In this document: in pieces, positions 1 through 9,300 of the stretch
How the letters are laid out: the number at the start of each line of letters is the position of its first letter
How positions within the stretch are numbered: the stretch's first letter is position 1
NCBI GenBank assembly: GCA_001567255.1
Contig: LNBW01000043.1
Coordinates: 1-58,074 of the forward strand
DNA length: 58,074 nt
DNA from: Bacteroidetes bacterium OLB9
Lineage (GTDB): Bacteria > Bacteroidota > Bacteroidia > Chitinophagales > Saprospiraceae
Direction: 5' to 3'
Translations under genes and position numbers: made by a program
The notes under the pieces: generated by a model
Database searches by the model: none
Told to the model about the DNA's origin: nothing
Seen by the model: only the letters and a program-made list of their open reading frames with translations

Positions 1-462
1 AGCAGTTGCTTTACTGTCTGCACCTGCTCTGTGATGTTTAAGGTCAATGCTATTTACTTTACAAAGCGTTTTTAAGTCGTAAGCAGGAAGTCCTTGCCAA
101 ACCTTTTTAGAGAAAATATAACTGCAAGAATAATTCAAAGTCGGAAAAGGTAATTGATATGCTTCAAGTGTCCTGCGTAAAACACTAATGTCAAATCCTG
201 CATTATGAGCGATTAAAAACTTGTTCTCAACAAGAGGTTTTATTTCAGTCCATAATTCGTTAAACTCTGGTTTGTCTGCTACGTGTTCGGGTCTAATTCC
301 GTGGATTAAAATATTGAAATAGTCAAATTCATCATACATTGGTTTGATTAACCAAGATTTTGTATCAACTATTTGTCCGCCCTTAACAAATGTCAACCCA
401 ATTTCACAAGGACTGTCTCGTTGTGCAGTTGCTGTTTCAAAGTCTATTGTTATAAATTCCAT
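1..462 (-). CDS. DnaQ-like 3'-5' exonuclease, C-terminus beyond window edge
   Basis: The frame is open from an ATG at 460-462 to the left edge of the window, 154 codons, so the 3' end is missing. It begins MEFITIDFETA, the Exo I motif of DEDD exonucleases (D7 and E9). It continues with AHNAGFDISVL (Exo II, catalytic Asp) and reaches HHRAGADSKATA, the HxAxxD Exo III motif. These mark the epsilon/DnaQ superfamily, which removes nucleotides from DNA or RNA 3' ends. As a stand-alone protein next to a decayed integrase it may serve repair, or defence or mobile-element functions, but the polymerase III proofreading subunit cannot be excluded. The family call is firm and the role is open. Confidence 0.85.
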   Translation of the reverse strand, partial: MEFITIDFETATAQRDSPCEIGLTFVKGGQIVDTKSWLIKPMYDEFDYFNILIHGIRPEHVADKPEFNELWTEIKPLVENKFLIAHNAGFDISVLRRTLEAYQLPFPTLNYSCSYIFSKKVWQGLPAYDLKTLCKVNSIDLKHHRAGADSKATA

Positions 463-479
463 TTCTGTCTGTCGTTAAA

Positions 480-529
480 TTTTAGCACGGTCGTTTTTAA
501 GCTGACCGCTAACATTTGTATATACGCCA
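480..529. repeat. Imperfect hairpin repeat, copy 1 (second copy at 36999-37048)
   Basis: A ~50-bp block lies directly upstream of the exonuclease gene. It opens with TTTTAGCACGGTCG and closes with CGCTAACATTTGTATATACG. TTAGC and GCTAA with flanking GGTC and GACC form an imperfect hairpin. The same outer sequences recur inside the defence island with a different centre. Confidence 0.6.
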
Positions 530-569
530 AATTTCGTATATTTTCCGTGTAAATCTAATCTCTTTTTAT

Positions 570-725
570 TCAAATATCCAAACTATCCAACGGGCTTTTT
601 ATACTTTTTCTCAATTTGTCTGTAATGTGCGTATATATTTCTGTTGTCTTTAGTGCGTTATGACCTAAAAGTTCTTGTACGATACGGATGTCTGTCCCAT
701 CTAGTATTAGATGATCTTTCTTTAT
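570..725 (-). pseudogene. Tyrosine recombinase (XerC/D-type integrase), C-terminal remnant
   Basis: On the minus strand an open stretch reads [10 protein letters not shown], then [19 protein letters not shown], and ends at a TGA (570-572). This is the last catalytic part of a phage/Xer-type integrase. The LGH histidine and the nucleophilic Tyr of IYTH are both present. An in-frame stop at 726-728 and the lack of any upstream homologous sequence show that the N-terminal three quarters is gone. It is therefore a decayed mobile-element gene, and it marks this edge of the window as a former integration site. Confidence 0.85.
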
Positions 726-738
726 TTACGCAGAGCGT

Positions 739-783
739 GTTACGGCCTTATTTTTCAAAATTCATCCATATTTAGGCCGTAAC
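739..783. repeat. Perfect 10-bp inverted repeat beside the integrase remnant
   Basis: GTTACGGCCT (739-748) and AGGCCGTAAC (774-783) are perfect reverse complements separated by 25 bases. No T-tract follows on either strand, so a terminator is unlikely. Its position ~15 bp upstream of the remaining recombinase frame makes a recombination-site arm or a regulatory site possible. From there to ~890 nothing else is recognisable. Confidence 0.55.
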
Positions 784-914
784 CGAATAGCTTAAAAAGC
801 ACTTTTTGACTATTCTGTTTTTTACCGAACAACAATAATTTTAATATAAGTAAGAAAATCTCCCTTAGCAATATTTCAGCTTACACCAAGCCTTTGATTT
901 TCAACAAACTCATG

Positions 915-2390
915 TTATTTATTAGAATATACAAAATATTCCCATGGCTTTAATTCTAGGGTCTCAGGTTGGGAAAATTGCTTTTTAGTACCGGAAAATA
1001 CCTCTATAAACTCGCCCTCCATAACAGGTAGTTGTGCTTTTTGTACTGAAGAAGACAGATTGATGATAACAAAGATCTTATCACCTTCTTTTTCTCGTTT
1101 GAATGCATAGATATTTTGATCATTGCCTGTGGCCACTTTAATAAGAGCACCCCCAAAAGTACCGTTCCAAAGTGCTCGATTGCGATGTTTGAGGTCAAAA
1201 AGCTTCTTATAAAATCCTGCATAAGGGTAGTTGTCCCAAGGCACTTCATCCTTTTTGAAAAACTCAAGTTGCTTGTCCATTGCTGATTCCTGACCGGTAT
1301 AAATCAGCGGTATGCCATTGAAAGTAGCAGTCAGCACAGCAAAAGCCTTATGGCCATCACCCATTCTGTCCATTTCCGTACCTGCCCACGAATTTTCATC
1401 ATGATTGGAAGTGAACTGCATCTGATAGCCTGTTTTATATTGCTTAGCCTTTTTAGCCAAGACGGTGTCGATGGATAATGCATTTTTAGTGATGGTTATT
1501 TTCTCACCTTCTTTAAGATTACCTTGTACCATATTGGCAGTTTTGGTGCGATTTGCACCTTGCGATGCGGCTATCTCATTGAGTGTGTGGTGCATTTCCC
1601 AACCATAATCACCTATAAAAGCGCCGTTATTGACGATATCCGGATTTTCACCTTCTGAAAGCATAAACAAGGGCTTGATGCGATAGAGCGAATCTGTACA
1701 TTGATCCCAGAAATCTACCGGAACAGCGTGGGCCACATCCATTCTGTAGCCATCGATATCGGTTTCATTAATCCAATACTTGAGTGCATCAATCATGCCC
1801 AGTCTCATCTCTTGATTTTTATAATCGAGGGCAGCTACATCTGTCCAGCCCCAGGATTCTCCAGTATTGTAATCAATCGGGTCAGTGATTTTTCCATCTT
1901 TACCTTTTTGATACCAGTCCGGGTGTTGAGTAATCCATGGATTATCCCAACCAGTGTGATTAGGTACCCAGTCTAGTATGATATACATCCCGGCTTCGTG
2001 TATTTTTTGGACCATTATTTTAAAATCGTCCATGGTGCCATAATCTGGATTAGTTTGATAATAATCTGCAACCGAATACGGACTACCTAGTTCACCTTTT
2101 CGCTTTTCTACACTGATGGGAAATATCGGCATAAACCAAAGGATATCTACACCCATTTCTTTCAAGCGAGGTATATGGGCAATAAATGATTTAAATGTAT
2201 TTTCAGGTGTAAAATGCCTAAGATTCACCTCATAAATTACAGCATTTTTGTGCCAGTCGGGTACACGTGGTTTCTGCCATGTGGTTGGCCTGGTGGTTGC
2301 TAATTGAGTATTTTGGCGGCTATACAGATAGTAAAGTAATCCGGCAGCCATTAGTATCAAAATAGAATATACTGCAATCTTGCTATTCAT
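915..2390 (-). CDS. GH13 alpha-amylase family glycosidase, membrane-anchored
   Basis: This ~491-residue TIM-barrel glycosidase of the alpha-amylase superfamily hydrolyses alpha-glucans or oligosaccharides. The four GH13 signatures are visible: DWVPNHTGWDN (region I), DGYRMDVAHA (region II, nucleophile Asp), LSEGENPD (region III, acid/base Glu) and FTSNHDEN (region IV). MNSKIAVYSILILMAAGLLYY is an N-terminal signal/anchor, so it probably acts in the periplasm. The start at 2390 is chosen because a longer TTG-initiated frame (to 2450) would begin inside the predicted promoter -7 box. A short C-terminal all-beta domain ends the protein. The exact substrate cannot be read from the sequence. Confidence 0.9.
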   Translation of the reverse strand: MNSKIAVYSILILMAAGLLYYLYSRQNTQLATTRPTTWQKPRVPDWHKNAVIYEVNLRHFTPENTFKSFIAHIPRLKEMGVDILWFMPIFPISVEKRKGELGSPYSVADYYQTNPDYGTMDDFKIMVQKIHEAGMYIILDWVPNHTGWDNPWITQHPDWYQKGKDGKITDPIDYNTGESWGWTDVAALDYKNQEMRLGMIDALKYWINETDIDGYRMDVAHAVPVDFWDQCTDSLYRIKPLFMLSEGENPDIVNNGAFIGDYGWEMHHTLNEIAASQGANRTKTANMVQGNLKEGEKITITKNALSIDTVLAKKAKQYKTGYQMQFTSNHDENSWAGTEMDRMGDGHKAFAVLTATFNGIPLIYTGQESAMDKQLEFFKKDEVPWDNYPYAGFYKKLFDLKHRNRALWNGTFGGALIKVATGNDQNIYAFKREKEGDKIFVIINLSSSVQKAQLPVMEGEFIEVFSGTKKQFSQPETLELKPWEYFVYSNK

Positions 2391-2447
2391 AAAATGAGCG
2401 GGTTTAAAATGTGTAATAAACGATCCAAACAAAAGGAATATGCAAAG

Positions 2448-2479
2448 CAAAGATAAATTTTAATGTTGATTGTGCCAAA
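2448..2479 (-). promoter_or_regulatory. Bacteroidota-type promoter of the GH13 gene
   Basis: Read on the minus strand, TTTG (2476-2479) is followed by 20 bases and TATCTTTG (2448-2455), matching the TTTG-N19/20-TAnnTTTG consensus. It leaves a ~50-base leader before the chosen start at 2390. Confidence 0.7.
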
Positions 2480-2791
2480 TAACCGTTGTAGTGTTTATAA
2501 GTTAGTGTGATTTATTGAATGGTAGAATCAATAAGTAATTGTAAATATAGATTCTTTAGATAGTCACTGTTGAGGATAGTAAAATAGCAATATTGTTAAA
2601 CTAAATTCATTAACACGATCCATGGCACACTGTCCGGATGGGGTGGTCGTTGTAACCTACTCACAGTTGTAGTCATACCCCATAAATGTATCTCACTTAC
2701 TGGATAAGTGTACCGGTTGATGCCCTAGAACCGATTAGTTATTCTAGGCTATAAAATACCTATTGCCACCTAGACGCAACAAACAAAAACT
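2480..2791. other. Intergenic region with nested inverted repeats
   Basis: No gene is visible. Between 2638 and 2748 several complementary arms lie in series: ATGGGGT/ACCCCAT (2638-2644 with 2677-2683), CACTTA/TAAGTG (2694-2699 with 2705-2710) and CCTAGAA/TTCTAGG (2724-2730 with 2742-2748). The last overlaps an alternative CGGTT/AACCG pairing. None is followed by a clear T-tract. Confidence 0.4.
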
Positions 2792-3349
2792 TTATTCCTT
2801 CCATTTAATATTGCATCCAGCACTCGGATATTGCTTTGTAAAAGCTGGTTCTTTTCTGAGCAATAGTTCCAGTGCCATCCGTAGATCACGACCATCTACA
2901 GGTTTATCATTTTTAGGGCGTGATTCGTCTAAGCGTCCTCGGTAATACAGTTTATCTTCACTGTCAAAGACATATATATCCGGCGTGCATGCCGCGTCAT
3001 ATGCTTTGGCTACAGCCTGGCTCTCATCGTACAGATAGGGAAAAGGATACTTGAGTACTTTAGCAACGATGGCCATTTTATCTGGAGCGTCTTCCGGATA
3101 ATCAACGGCATAATTGCTGCTGATGGCAACAAAGCCAATCCCTTTTTTCATATATTCATTAGCTATGCTGACCAGCTGATGATTGACATGGATTACGTAA
3201 GGGCAGTGGTTACAAATAAATAGAACGGTAGTACCATTTATTCCTTTGATACTGTCAAAAGTCAGGTGTTCACCCGTAATGACATCTAGCAGATTAAAGT
3301 CAGGCGCTTTAATGCCTAGGTCTAACATTTTGGATTCGGTTAATGCCAT
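2792..3349 (-). CDS. Thioredoxin-like / AhpC-TSA family protein
   Basis: A ~185-residue thioredoxin-fold protein. MLDLGIKAPDFNLLD is the usual AhpC/TSA opening, ICNHCPYV is a CxxC redox motif after the first beta-strand, and TPDIYVFD holds the cis-Pro. No signal peptide is seen from the start MALTESK (3349), so it is probably cytosolic. The longer frame to 3394 is rejected because it would start inside the terminator hairpin of the upstream yceI-like gene. This family is widespread in Bacteroidota as a peroxiredoxin-like or thiol-disulfide protein, but its substrate is not known. Confidence 0.85.
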   Translation of the reverse strand: MALTESKMLDLGIKAPDFNLLDVITGEHLTFDSIKGINGTTVLFICNHCPYVIHVNHQLVSIANEYMKKGIGFVAISSNYAVDYPEDAPDKMAIVAKVLKYPFPYLYDESQAVAKAYDAACTPDIYVFDSEDKLYYRGRLDESRPKNDKPVDGRDLRMALELLLRKEPAFTKQYPSAGCNIKWKE

Positions 3350-3377
3350 AACATCTATTTTAAATACAGCACAAGAT

Positions 3378-3411
3378 ACAAAAAAGCCTTTCAAAAACGT
3401 TTGAAAGGCTT
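3378..3411 (-). terminator. Rho-independent terminator of the YceI gene
   Basis: The 12-bp arms AAGCCTTTCAAA/TTTGAAAGGCTT (3384-3411) with a 4-base loop are followed on the minus strand by a run of T. It lies 24 bases past the end of the YceI-family gene. Confidence 0.9.
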
Positions 3412-3434
3412 CACTTTATATCTATTTTAGGATT

Positions 3435-4115
3435 TTATTGTACTAAAGATGTAGCAGCTTTAGCTACTACCTTCAATTCCATGTAAATGTTGTCATCTAC
3501 AAATGCATCGCCAATATTTTTGAATACATTTTTAGACTTATACACAATGCCCCAATCGGTTCTGTTAATAGTAAATGGAGTAGAGTTTACCACTACTTCA
3601 CCATCTGTTACATTGATGTTAGCAGGTATCGTCACTTCCTTTGCAATGCCTTTTAGCTCAAGATTTCCTTTTACTAAGTGTGTCGCACCATTTTCACTTG
3701 TAGGTGTGATACTTACGATTTCAAACTTTCCAAGCGGGAATTTTGATACATTAAAAAAGTCATCAGCTTCAGCGCCATTAATACCTTTTAGGTGAGATTC
3801 AAGTTTTCCACCCCATTCTTCATCCATACCCAACACTTTGATACTGTTCATATCGATTTCAAAATTACCGGCTGCAATGGTTCCATTTTCAACAGATACA
3901 TTTCCATTTGATAATTTAATAATGCCCTTATGGCTGTCAGTAGGCTTTTTGCCTTCCCAGTTGATGACAGATGCTTCAGTATCAACGATATAGTTATGAC
4001 CTTTTGCAGCAGCAGCCTCCTCAATAGCATCCGGAGCAGAAACAGCTTTCTCTTTACAAGATGTAAAAAACATTGCAAATGCTGCAATCATTGAAATAAA
4101 AAGGGTACTTCTCAT
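3435..4115 (-). CDS. YceI-family lipoprotein
   Basis: 226 residues with a lipoprotein signal (MRSTLFISMIAAFAMFFTSC, lipobox FTSC) followed by a YceI lipocalin-like beta-barrel domain. The domain is recognised by VDTEASVINWEGKKPT near the start and by the sequence pattern up to FVDDNIYMELKV at the end. YceI proteins bind isoprenoid or other hydrophobic molecules. In Bacteroidota they are commonly surface or periplasmic lipoproteins of unknown ligand. It has its own terminator, so it is probably monocistronic. 270 bases of very AT-rich DNA lie upstream. Confidence 0.9.
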   Translation of the reverse strand: MRSTLFISMIAAFAMFFTSCKEKAVSAPDAIEEAAAAKGHNYIVDTEASVINWEGKKPTDSHKGIIKLSNGNVSVENGTIAAGNFEIDMNSIKVLGMDEEWGGKLESHLKGINGAEADDFFNVSKFPLGKFEIVSITPTSENGATHLVKGNLELKGIAKEVTIPANINVTDGEVVVNSTPFTINRTDWGIVYKSKNVFKNIGDAFVDDNIYMELKVVAKAATSLVQ

Positions 4116-4388
4116 AATGTGATTTAAATTTTAGTTGAAAAAAATTATTTTTTGTCTTATTAAAAATTATTTGTTTTAACAAACATTTTTTATCAAAAGT
4201 TTGCACTGTAAGTCGAAGTAAATCATAAATTTTTGTTAAGTTTTTTGTAGTCGTTTCTTTTGGAAGGTTATAGACTTGAAAAAATATTGAACACTCATCG
4301 ATATTGAGCGAGCTTAATAGAATGTTTAAGGAATTTTACTGTGTATATTTATTAAATTCATTATTTTTGGCGATTGAAAACAATATGA

Positions 4389-5105
4389 ATGATTAGATAT
4401 TTAACAGCCTTGTTGCTTACATTGAGTGTATCATCAGGACTTAATGGCCAGAGTTTCTGGTTCGGAGTCAAGGGTGGAGTCGCGATGGCTAATCAGTCAT
4501 GGGGCTCTGGTGGCAATACACTAGGCGTAAATAGAAATCCTATATTCCCATTGAACGGAGATTTTTTTGTAGAATCGCTTGATGAGGATAAAAAGGGTGC
4601 TTTGTATGCTCAGCTTGGATATCATGGGCGTGGTAGTTCTGTACGATTTTTCAGTTCTTTTGGTCAATTCAATCCGCTGGTAAAGTACAAATTTCACAAT
4701 GCAGTGCTGGAGCTGGGTGCCAAGAAAAGTTTTGATTTGCTTGAGCAATTCGGCTCTTATTTTATACTAGGTGTACGTGGTGAATATACTTTTGGTAGCA
4801 ATCTTTCTGTCCAGACCGCTAATCTAGGCCAGATAGTTAGTCCTGACTATATCCGGCATTTTAACTATGGTGTTACTTTTGGAGGAGGATTTGAAAAAAT
4901 TCTCACAGAAATGAGCAATGCCTTTATTGAATTTTCTATTCAGCCAGACTTATCCTTTCAGTATGAACAATTTCCAATAGATAACGTCCGTAATCCATGG
5001 GTACCCAATGAGCGCATTGATCTTCCGCTTACACAGGTCAGAAACCTGACTATTGAAGCTAAAATCGGGATTAAATTTCTTAGAAAAGTGATATATATTG
5101 ATTAA
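4389..5105 (+). CDS. Outer-membrane beta-barrel protein (PorT-like)
   Basis: 238 residues with a cleavable signal (MIRYLTALLLTLSVSSGLNGQ) followed by alternating amphipathic strands such as FWFGVKGGVAMA and SYFILGVRGEYTFG, ending with a hydrophobic strand IEAKIGIKFLRK. This is the pattern of the PorT/OMP_b-brl family of small outer-membrane barrels. A possible -7 box TATTTTTG (4362-4369) precedes it. It lies 21 bases upstream of the T9SS-sorted protein gene and is probably co-transcribed with it. Its specific function is unknown. Confidence 0.7.
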   Translation: MIRYLTALLLTLSVSSGLNGQSFWFGVKGGVAMANQSWGSGGNTLGVNRNPIFPLNGDFFVESLDEDKKGALYAQLGYHGRGSSVRFFSSFGQFNPLVKYKFHNAVLELGAKKSFDLLEQFGSYFILGVRGEYTFGSNLSVQTANLGQIVSPDYIRHFNYGVTFGGGFEKILTEMSNAFIEFSIQPDLSFQYEQFPIDNVRNPWVPNERIDLPLTQVRNLTIEAKIGIKFLRKVIYID

Positions 5106-5126
5106 CCATTTAATTCATACTCAATA

Positions 5127-6278
5127 ATGAAAAATATAAGTTTACTCTTTGCCCTATTGATGATTAGCTTTACTTACAGTAATGCGCAGATTACGATCGG
5201 AAATGACGTGTTTCCAAAACCAGGAGATAATCTCAAATATGCAGAATCTACGGATGCTTCTCTTCAGCTGGATATGAAAGGCAATGCTGGTCCACATGAA
5301 TGGGATTTTGAAGTATTAAACAAAGGACGCTTATTTACTGAAAGGTATGTTAGTCCTTCAGAAGGAACCGATACTGGGACATTTTCAGATGCAGATCTTT
5401 TGTTATTTAATGGTAGAGAAGAAAGATATTTTAAGTCATCTGATACACAAGTTGAGGGATTGGGTTTTGGAGGCATTAATCCACTGTTTGGTGCACCCAT
5501 TGCGATCAGATATACTAAAAGACCTGCCATTCGATTTGCTCCATTGAAATTTATAGATACTAAGACATCAGAAGGAGCATTTAAAATTGGCCTTCCAGCC
5601 AGTGTATTTCCTGATACCTTACTGGCTATTTTTCCAGCAGGATTTGTTCCGGATAGCGTTAGAATCGAGTTTACCTCAGAAAGTACGGGATTGATAGATG
5701 CTTTTGGAACTTTAAAAATGCAGGGTCAAACTTTTAATGTATTGAGAGAAAAAGTGGCTGAAACTACTCAAACTAAAGTAGGTATCAAGCTGGCATTATT
5801 AGGATGGGTAGATCTTAAAACGATAGCAAGTACTTTTAATTTTCCGCTTCCTGAATTTTTGAACAATATACTAGGAGAGCAAAAAAGGACGATCTATAAG
5901 TTTCATACAGATACTAAAAAGGAGATTTTAGTTGCTGCCACATATGAACAAGACGGAACATTTCAGAGTGTAACTTTTGCTGACTTGGGTGGTGTTACTT
6001 CAGGAAATACTGACGTAAAAGGACCTGAATTTACATTATATCCTAATCCGGCATCTGACCATGTTACACTGGCTACACCTGAATGGAATTCCGGTACTTA
6101 TTTAATAACTATTGCTGATGTCAATGGTAGGATTGTATATGCGGAGCCTTGTGAGTTATTTCAGCATAGTAGCAAGACCATCAACACTGATAAAATCAAC
6201 ACCGGTACCTACTTTCTGACAATCAGAGATGTATTCAACAGAATATCAGGCACGACTCAGTTTTTAATCGTAAAATAA
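5127..6278 (+). CDS. Secreted protein with T9SS C-terminal sorting domain
   Basis: 383 residues: signal peptide MKNISLLFALLMISFTYSNAQ, a ~270-residue domain I do not recognise, and a ~75-residue C-terminal type A sorting domain. The sorting domain starts at FTLYPNPASDHV and includes VNGRIVY and GTYFLTI, the standard T9SS signature. The protein should cross the outer membrane by the Por system and be anchored or released at the cell surface. No catalytic motif is visible in the main domain. A terminator follows. Confidence 0.85.
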   Translation: MKNISLLFALLMISFTYSNAQITIGNDVFPKPGDNLKYAESTDASLQLDMKGNAGPHEWDFEVLNKGRLFTERYVSPSEGTDTGTFSDADLLLFNGREERYFKSSDTQVEGLGFGGINPLFGAPIAIRYTKRPAIRFAPLKFIDTKTSEGAFKIGLPASVFPDTLLAIFPAGFVPDSVRIEFTSESTGLIDAFGTLKMQGQTFNVLREKVAETTQTKVGIKLALLGWVDLKTIASTFNFPLPEFLNNILGEQKRTIYKFHTDTKKEILVAATYEQDGTFQSVTFADLGGVTSGNTDVKGPEFTLYPNPASDHVTLATPEWNSGTYLITIADVNGRIVYAEPCELFQHSSKTINTDKINTGTYFLTIRDVFNRISGTTQFLIVK

Positions 6279-6296
6279 TATCATTTATAATAACAC

Positions 6297-6337
6297 AACT
6301 GTCCGTGTCTGCAGTAGCAGTACGGGCAGTTTTTATT
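6297..6337 (+). terminator. Rho-independent terminator
   Basis: AACTGTCCGT (6297-6306) pairs with ACGGGCAGTT (6322-6331), including one G-U pair, and is followed by T4ATTT. It ends the OMP/T9SS operon. Confidence 0.85.
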
Positions 6338-6347
6338 TCAATCAGGT

Positions 6348-9300
6348 ATGAACTCATTTCAATCATTATTTATCTTTTTATTCAGCCTGATTTTTATCCA
6401 TGGGTACGGGCAAAAGGGGCCGGCTTTTTTAGAAGATTATAATCATCAGTGGGTTGATTCTGTATTTGCTGGGTTGACTTTGGATCAGAAGATCGGCCAG
6501 TTGCTCATGCCACGTGGTAATTACTCCGGAAAGCCGCATGATGTCGAGCAGCTCAGGCATTGGGTCAAAGAGTATAAAATTGGGGGTATTGTTTTTTTTG
6601 CCGGCAATCCGGAAGTACAGGTACGCATCACCAATGAATTACAACAACTTTCAGAAGTACCGTTATTTATCGGTCAGGACTTTGAATGGGGACTTGGAAT
6701 GCGGCTGGAAAATACAGATAATTTTCCTTATAATATTATGACGGCAGCGATGCCTTTTGATGCTGAATTAGTGACGCGGATCGGTAAAGAGATAGGGAGG
6801 CAATGTAACAGAATCGGTGTGCACATCAACTTTGCTCCTGTAGTCGATGTCAATAATAATCCTAAAAATCCGGTCATCAACTTTCGTTCCTTTGGTTCTG
6901 ACAAAGATATCGTTGCACGTAATGGAATAGCCATAATGCGTGGTATTCAAAGCCACCATGTCATTAGTACAGCCAAGCACTTTCCTGGTCATGGAGATAC
7001 AGACGTAGATTCTCATTTTGATCTACCTTTGATCCTCCATAACCGTAATCGACTGGAGAATGTAGAGTTGTATCCGTTTAAAAAGCTAATTCAGGAAGGA
7101 CTATCAGGTGTGATGACAGCCCATCTCAACGTACCGGCGCTGGAGCCTCAAAAAGGAATGGCTTCTACATTTTCAAAGGAAATCGTCACTCATCTTTTAC
7201 AAGAAGAGCTCAGATTTCAAGGATTGACCTTTACAGATGCGATGGATATGCAAGGTGCTGTCAAGAATTATCCAAATAATGAGGCTATGGTTCAAGCACT
7301 TTTAGCCGGCAATGACATCCTTGAAACTTTTATGGATGTACCTGGGGCGATTCGGGCTATCAAAGATGCTATTATATCCGGTAGAATCCCAATAGCTACT
7401 ATTGATGCAAAAGTTAAGAAAATCTTGAAGGCTAAGTCCTGGGCAGGGCTCGACCACTATCAGGCTGCCAAGGTGGAAGGACTTTATAATGATTTGCAAA
7501 GTATTGAAGCCGATATCCTTAATCATTTAGTAGCGCAAAATGCGATCACTTGTTTGAAAAATGACCTCAATCTTTTGCCGATTATAAATTTGAAAAGAAA
7601 ATTTGCAGTCCTTTCCATTGGTACACAAACCCAAACGGACTTTGGTCGTATGGTGGACAATTACGTGGCAAATGACTTTTACGCTTTGAAACATGATGCA
7701 ACTGATGCTGAAATAGATTCTGTTATGAATGCCTTGGTTGGTTATGATGTAGTACTAGCTGCAGGACAATTTGTAGATATTCGTCCCGGGAGAAAGTATG
7801 GGCTAACCTCGCAAAACACAAAAATACTGCAGCGATTATCCGAAATGAAGCAGGTTGTACTTACCATTCTAGGCAATCCGTTTATTCTCGATAAAATACC
7901 TGAGTTGGCAACCTGCAAAAGTTTGGTGATGGGTTATCAACTGAATACATATACAGAGCAGATCGCACCTCAGATACTTTTTGGAGCGCTTCCTGCTCGT
8001 GGTATTTTTCCGGTAGATATAAACGAAGCATTTAGGCAAGGAATGGGTGTTCACTGGAAGGCTATCGACCGACTTTCCTACTCTGTACCTGAACTGGCCG
8101 GCATGGATCGAATAGAACTCTATCGAGAGCTAGACAGCTTGCTTACTCTTGGCCTGGAGCAAAAAGCTTATCCTGGATGCGTGTTGCAAGTAGCTAAAGA
8201 TGGTAAAGTGATTTATAGTAAAGCTTTTGGTTATCCAACTTATGAACCTGCCTTACCATCTAAAGTCATACAAACGTCGAAGAGCGTTCAATTTTTAGAT
8301 ATGGCGATGGATAATCAAGCAGCAATCCAGGCTACAACGCAGACGAAAACGGTGCAAAACGATGAATTTCGTATTAAAACTACAGATGTCTATGATCTGG
8401 CATCCATTACTAAAATCGCGGCTTCAGCACTGGCAGTGATGCAACTTGTCAGCATGGATAAAATGGATATAGATGGCCGATTTAGCGCATATGTACCATC
8501 ACTTCGAGGTAGTGGTGCAGGTGAAAGGACAATGCGCGATTTGTTGACTCACAGAGCTGGTCTTAAAGCTTGGATTGCTTTTTGGAAATACGCTATTGAT
8601 ACGACGGCTACACTACAAAAGGCTATCATACAACATCCCGAGTGGGAAAATAGACTGGTGGTGGAGATTAAAAAGCCTGGTTTTTTTAAAAGACTGTTTG
8701 GTAAAAAACCGAAGAAAATCGTGCATTATGCTGCTACAGTTGAAAAGGATCCTACATTCTGGAATGAAGTATTGCATTCAGGATCTCGTACCTGGAAGCC
8801 AAATATATTCTCACATCGATATTCTTCCATCTTCAGCGTACCGGTAGCGGATAGCTTATATCTGAATCACAATTATACAGATCATATTTTTCAGCAAATC
8901 AAACAAGCACCTGTTGAGTCCCCTGGCCATTATTTGTATAGTGATCTTCACTACTACTTTTATCCCGAGATGGTTCAATATTTGACAGGAGTTAATTTTC
9001 CTACCTTTGTTGGAGACACGTATCAGTCAATGGGATGCTCCAGTCTAGGGTTTAATGTCTATAATAGGAAATCCAAGTTTAGGATCATACCGACGGAGTA
9101 TGATAGTATTTTCAGGGTACAGTTGTTGCAGCGTTATGTACATGACGAAGGAGCAGCCATGCTGGGTGGCATTTCGGGCCATGCAGGTCTCTTTGGCAAT
9201 GTAAATGATGTCAGCAAATTAATGCAGATGTACCTGCAGGAAGGGCATTACGGAGGTCAGCGCTACATTCATTCTGATGTTATAAGAGCATTTACTAGTT

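Noticed and set aside
739..783. Terminator hairpin
   Set aside because: The loop is long (25 bases) and neither strand has a T-tract after the stem.
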